Positions 36,239-40,000 of a stretch of 40,000 nt of DNA are shown piece by piece. The notes below the pieces were generated by a model. It was not told the DNA's origin and made no database searches. It was given only the letters and a program-made list of their open reading frames with translations. Origin of the DNA: Leishmania martiniquensis. Its lineage: Eukaryota > Euglenozoa > Kinetoplastea > Trypanosomatida > Trypanosomatidae. The position numbers and the translations under genes are program-made. Numbering within the stretch: position 1 is the first letter of the stretch; each line of letters starts with the position of its first letter. Location of the stretch: the NCBI RefSeq assembly GCF_017916325.1, contig NC_090158.1, positions 647,501 through 687,500 of the forward strand. The letters are read 5' to 3'.

Positions 36239-38155
36239 ATGCGGGTCCCTAATATCCACGTGGGCCCACGAGTGCAGTCGTGGCGCGGGCTGTGGGTCAT
36301 GCTCGCTGCGTACCGACTGCCGCTACTCATCTTGACCTTCGCTACGGCCCTCAGTGGGGGCTACAACATATTCTTCGGTCGGCTACTTCGTGTGGGGAAG
36401 GAGGTGGACGCGGCCAACTCATTCGCCTCAGGGGCCTCGAGTGAGCTGCAGACCCCGCGGTATATTTTTCGCTACACCACTACGCGCGCCTTTGCCGTTT
36501 GTGCTCTCATCGTTGGGAATACTCTGTGTGTCCTGATGTACTGGTGTCTCGTACGCGTCATCTTCACCGGTGCCGGGTACGTGCCAGCAGAGCCGTGGCG
36601 ACACGCACCCCGGTTTGATGCTGAACGACGGCACCAGCTGCAGATGACATGGTCGGCACAGCAACGCTGGATCCAAGAGCAAAGTTTCGCTGTCCAGCAG
36701 CGGGCCGCGCAAGCTCTTCGGGAGCAGCAGGAGTGGTGGGCTGACCGTATGCGCATGCTGCAGCAGCAGCGACCGCACCTGCATACCTCACCAGCCCCTG
36801 GGCCCGTGACCCCCCTTGGGCCTCCATCAACGTCCGCCGTAACCCGAGGGCGGATGCCGGCTGTCAGCACGGGCAGCATCTTGGTAGGTGCACCAACGCT
36901 GCCGCAACCCTTCTCTGTGGAGCTGGCGACAATAGGTAGTCATGCAGCCTCGCTTACACCAGCCCTCACTGCCACTGTCGCTGCCACAACGACTGCCGTG
37001 TCGCTTTCAGCGGGTGCCGCAGACGTTGCAGCTAGCCCTTCCAGTGCAGAAGTCCGCGCCACCGAATCCGCAACACCGCAAGAGAAGAGCTTCACCGTCA
37101 GCGGCGCACAGTTTTCTCCTTCATTCCCCTCAGCGGCAGCAGTGGCTGCCGTGTCCCGAAGTGAGGCTTCCACTCCCGTCTCTTCCTCATACAGCTCTCC
37201 AACCTCTTCAGCATCAGCGTCCGGAACTTCGACGCTGAGTGTGCCTCTTCGAGGCTCCGCTGGGGCTCCTGTGACTCGCGGAGTTCAGAGCAGTGGCGAA
37301 GCGCCTTCTTCGGCGCGGTCCTTTCATCCTCGGCCGTGCACGCCAGCCGCGTCTGTCGAACCCGCCGCTAACCCGCACCTGGTGCTCGAGTATGAGGCTG
37401 ACGGGTCCCTTCGGTTCTGTGGTGTCTGTCGTCAGTACAAACCTGACGCCAGCCACCACTGCCGCGCGTGCCAGCGCTGCGTCTTCGACATGGATCACCA
37501 CTGCCTCTTCCTGAACAACTGCATCGGTAGGCACAACTACAAGTACTTTTTCCTGTGCAGCTTCTACTCGACGATGTGTGCGGCGGTGAACTCGACGCTC
37601 CTCCTTACAGCGTACCTGTGCAGTCCCGTGTGCAGGGACTGGGGCCTGGGCTGGTGGTGGCTGCCTGCTGGCATGTGGACTGTCGGCGCGTGCGTCGCCT
37701 ATCTGTGGATACAGCATGTTTTTCTTCTTCTTCGGGGCGTGAGCACGCTCGAACGTATGGCCGAAGCTTCTGCAGAGCGCTTCCTCATCAGCGTGAGCGG
37801 CTCGCAACACCGTCGTGTTGTTACGTCGGGAGGCTGCCGCAATGACTGCCGAATGGCTATGGGCGAGTTCGTGTGCGCTATTGAGGCGCTCGCTAAACGC
37901 CTCGTCGAGTCGTTCGGGCGCCACGGAAAGCTCTGCCAGCGCCGTAAGGCTGCCTCTTGCTCTCTCACCAGCGACGGTGGGGGTGATGGGGATGCGGGTG
38001 CGCCGTCCGCCCTCTTCAGCCGGGCGAACCGACGTGCGCAGCGCATCGCATTGCTGTTTGGGCGTCCGCCCCTTTTTCTTTACCACCTACTGCCCCTCGC
38101 GCCTCGAGGTGAGTATCTGCTACCACTGCTGAAGTCCGGCGAAGAAGAGGTGTAG
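36239..38155 (+). CDS. DHHC palmitoyltransferase 3 of 3 (638 aa, long-linker form)
   Basis: The frame is open from 36155 (TTG), but the first ATG is 36239. Spans 1 and 2 lie at ~18-45 and ~84-109; GYVPAEPW follows. A linker of about 274 residues then begins with a Gln/Arg/Trp-rich, probably helical segment (~130-182) and continues as an Ala/Ser/Thr/Pro-rich disordered stretch. The cysteine-rich domain (~394-443) carries CGVC, HHCRAC and catalytic D419-H420-H421-C422. The residue after the catalytic Cys is Leu, not the usual Pro. Spans 3 and 4 follow (~438-462, ~478-500), then STLE (TTxE form). The C-terminus has LFGRPPLFLYHLLPLAP, echoing the end of the first paralogue. All catalytic residues are kept. 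Repeat copy 4 starts 91 bp after the stop, so almost certainly within the 3'UTR. Confidence 0.95.
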   Translation: MRVPNIHVGPRVQSWRGLWVMLAAYRLPLLILTFATALSGGYNIFFGRLLRVGKEVDAANSFASGASSELQTPRYIFRYTTTRAFAVCALIVGNTLCVLMYWCLVRVIFTGAGYVPAEPWRHAPRFDAERRHQLQMTWSAQQRWIQEQSFAVQQRAAQALREQQEWWADRMRMLQQQRPHLHTSPAPGPVTPLGPPSTSAVTRGRMPAVSTGSILVGAPTLPQPFSVELATIGSHAASLTPALTATVAATTTAVSLSAGAADVAASPSSAEVRATESATPQEKSFTVSGAQFSPSFPSAAAVAAVSRSEASTPVSSSYSSPTSSASASGTSTLSVPLRGSAGAPVTRGVQSSGEAPSSARSFHPRPCTPAASVEPAANPHLVLEYEADGSLRFCGVCRQYKPDASHHCRACQRCVFDMDHHCLFLNNCIGRHNYKYFFLCSFYSTMCAAVNSTLLLTAYLCSPVCRDWGLGWWWLPAGMWTVGACVAYLWIQHVFLLLRGVSTLERMAEASAERFLISVSGSQHRRVVTSGGCRNDCRMAMGEFVCAIEALAKRLVESFGRHGKLCQRRKAASCSLTSDGGGDGDAGAPSALFSRANRRAQRIALLFGRPPLFLYHLLPLAPRGEYLLPLLKSGEEEV

Positions 38156-38246
38156 TGCCAGGGTGAGATGCGGACCCACTTTGCCGAACCGTCAGGCGGC
38201 ACTGCCCAGCTGCGCATACATGACTGGCCGTGCCTTGCTTTCGTCT

Positions 38247-38751
38247 TCACTACCCTTCAGAATACCCCTAATGATGGCGGAGAGGGGAGGAAGGGGCCAC
38301 GCCTCTTGGCGTGTGTCTATCTCTATGCGTGTGTGTGTGGGGGAAGGTAGGCAGCCCCTCCCCTCCCTCGACCTGGTGCCGGTGCTGCCCCGCCCCTGGT
38401 GTCGCCGGGGCCCAGCGCGCGCGACGCACGGCGCTGCGAGCGATTGCACCGCCGCGGATGTCGGGGGCGAGGCCCTGGCCGCCGTTTCGGCGGAGGGACC
38501 TGCAGCTGAGCCCAGGCTTGCAGGGTGCGCGTAGCGGGCACGGTGTCCTCGCGCCACTCGGGCGTATGCGGCTCGGCGCCGGCTTGGTGGTGTAGGGGAG
38601 GGCCTGAGCTCCCCACTCCCATGGCGGTGGATGCGCGACGCGGCGACCGGGATGACGGGCGCAGCTGTGGTGGCGGGGTGGGACTCGAGCAGCGCTTGCG
38701 TCGTGTGCGGTACAGCAGAGAGGCGCCGCTCTGCTGTGGAGTAGCGACGTG
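38247..38751 (+). repeat. SIDER-like dispersed repeat, copy 4
   Basis: 505 bp, differing from copy 3 by one visible substitution, with the same 5' and 3' flanks. The 454-bp core (38271-38724) reads identical to the core of copy 1. Sense orientation, 91 bp after the third DHHC stop. With copy 3 it forms direct repeats 9,307 bp apart that bracket the whole DHHC cluster. Confidence 0.75.
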
Positions 38752-39658
38752 GCTCCTCCTCCCCGAAAGCCTTCGATGCTGCTGCTGCCTTCGTTCAATG
38801 TCTGGGCCGCCACGCCCTTTTTCTCGGTCCCCCTCCTCCGGCTTCTCTGGAGAGTGCGGCCTCGTCGCTGAATCGCTGCTGCTGTTGCTCCGCGGCTCAG
38901 CGCTGAGTATGTCACCCCGGGCGCCGGTGGCTGCACTGCCTTGCTCGCCTCCGTCACGGAAGGCTCTCTTGCTTTCCTCTCTCCCCTCACTGCGCCGCGT
39001 CTCTTGTTTGCTGAGCCCCTTTTCCGTCTGCATACAGCCTGGGCTTGGGACCCCCCGGCGCGTTTCCTGGCCCTCGGCTGGTCCATTGGGACTGCCGCTG
39101 CCCTGCCGCCCGACGCGGCTCGAGCGTCGCACGCGTATTGCCTGCTGCACCACTTTCCGGCTACCCCCTCTCTCTCTTTCTCTTTCTGTTCCTCGCCGAG
39201 TACCGCATAGCTGCCGAAGACGGGCGTACCGCTGCTCGCTCAGGTATTCACGTATACGCAACACATGCACGCAGCGTCATAACGTCGTGACGCACAGTTA
39301 TTCGAGCGTTTCCTCTCTTCTCGATTGCCCTCTTCGCTCTGTCGCTTCTCTGTTCTTCCGCAGAACACCTCAGTGACGCGCCTACCAGCCGGGAGACTGC
39401 CGCCGTTTCGCTGCGTGACGTATAAAGGCGGCGTGGGCGACTCGAACGCACCGGGGGTAGTGATGCTCTGCCGCGCGCGCTTTCTCCGCTGTCTGTAGTC
39501 TCACTTCGGTTCCCCATTCGTCGCACGATTTGTGTACCCGCGCGCGTACGCTCCTGAGCACTCCCACGCCTCGCGCTGCCCACCCGTCACAGGCCACCTT
39601 CACACCTGTGCAAGGGCGAGTTCGTCAGCCTAGCAGGAAGGCTGGCCTACCCGGCATC
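38752..39658. other. Intergenic spacer before the last, partial gene
   Basis: 907 bp. Contains C/T-rich blocks (38790-38850, 39165-39200, 39310-39360) and AGs at 39591-39592 and downstream that may serve splicing of the gene at 39659. Open frames extending out of the repeat here are not credible genes. Confidence 0.45.
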
Positions 39659-40000
39659 ATGCGAATCACCGCTGCTGCAGCTGCTGTCTCGGAGGAGGGC
39701 ACCAACGTCGCGGACACTACTGCCGCTACGGAGAACCGCCTTCCCTTCATTTTGTCCCCGCCTCGCGCCTGTGATCATGTCTCCCCAGCGCCCATGGCGC
39801 GGTCGCTGCCGGCTGCCGCACGTCCTGCGCCAGCTGAGACGATGCGGGCGACTCGCAACAGACACGCGAGCAGCAAGCGCCCCCTCGCCCCCATGCGCGG
39901 TGAGTCTGGCCAGGGCATAGGGGCGAAGCCAGCAAGTGCACCAGCCGTGCTTGGCACAGACTCACTGCCCGCGGGGGCGGCTACGGCGGCTGCGCCACAT
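39659..40000 (+). CDS. Start of a gene of unknown function (partial, runs off the window)
   Basis: An ATG at 39659 opens a frame of 114 codons with no stop before the window ends. The N-terminal part is Ala/Pro/Ser/Thr-rich with scattered Glu and Arg and looks disordered, as is common at the start of large Leishmania proteins; no domain is visible yet. A splice-like AG after a C-rich stretch lies at 39591-39592. Later in-frame ATGs exist, so the start is uncertain. Confidence 0.5.
   Translation, partial: MRITAAAAAVSEEGTNVADTTAATENRLPFILSPPRACDHVSPAPMARSLPAAARPAPAETMRATRNRHASSKRPLAPMRGESGQGIGAKPASAPAVLGTDSLPAGAATAAAPH

Noticed and set aside
38323..39270. 315-codon minus-strand open frame over repeat copy 4
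   Set aside because: Same antisense repeat reading extended into the spacer; Arg/Ser/Gly-rich and without domain motifs.

Overview
The window reads as nuclear DNA of a Leishmania-like trypanosomatid (Kinetoplastea, Leishmaniinae). All convincing genes lie on the + strand, are intronless, and are separated by 0.5-4 kb of pyrimidine-rich or microsatellite-rich DNA. Several starts follow a long polypyrimidine tract ending in AG, the usual trans-splicing (spliced-leader) signal. Third codon positions are strongly G+C rich. One product is the half-size SDH2N subunit typical of Euglenozoa, and the spacers carry about 0.5-kb dispersed repeats that look like SIDER retroposon remnants. This is a piece of one directional (polycistronic) gene cluster; no strand switch, tRNA or rRNA gene was seen.

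Layout: 1-48, possible tail of an upstream gene; 525-2855, large unknown protein with a mitochondrial-type N-terminus; 3483-5621, ELP3-like radical-SAM/GNAT protein (ELP3b type); 6683-7966, unknown single-span, probably mitochondrial protein; 8229-8716, repeat copy 1; 10364-11569, mitochondrial carrier with SAM-carrier-like signatures; 12038-12484, repeat copy 2; 14961-21326, HELQ/POLQ-type helicase with a >1000-residue low-complexity N-terminus; 22162-22662, small three-span membrane protein; 23384-24001, MOG1/RANGRF homologue; 24831-26330, probable decayed gene; 27989-28732, SDH2N; 28940-29444, repeat copy 3; 30920-31885, 33010-34551 and 36239-38155, three tandem DHHC palmitoyltransferases; 38247-38751, repeat copy 4; 39659-40000, start of a further gene cut by the window end.

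In trypanosomatids neighbouring genes share a transcript but usually not a pathway. Even so, there is a mitochondrial theme (carrier, SDH2N, two proteins with presequence-like N-termini), nuclear functions (ELP3b, HELQ, MOG1) and a local family expansion of DHHC enzymes. Regulation should act mainly through 3'UTRs, where all four repeat copies sit (about 90-470 bp after a stop codon).

The most notable feature is the repeat family. Four copies in the same orientation share a core of about 454 bp. Copies 1 and 4 read as identical over that core although 30 kb apart, and copies 3 and 4 differ at one base in 505. Copies 3 and 4 bracket the whole DHHC trio as 9.3-kb-spaced direct repeats, the arrangement that in Leishmania can seed circular amplicons. 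No wholly new system was recognised. The strongest leads are the repeat-flanked DHHC block, the probable decayed gene, and the unusual HELQ extension.
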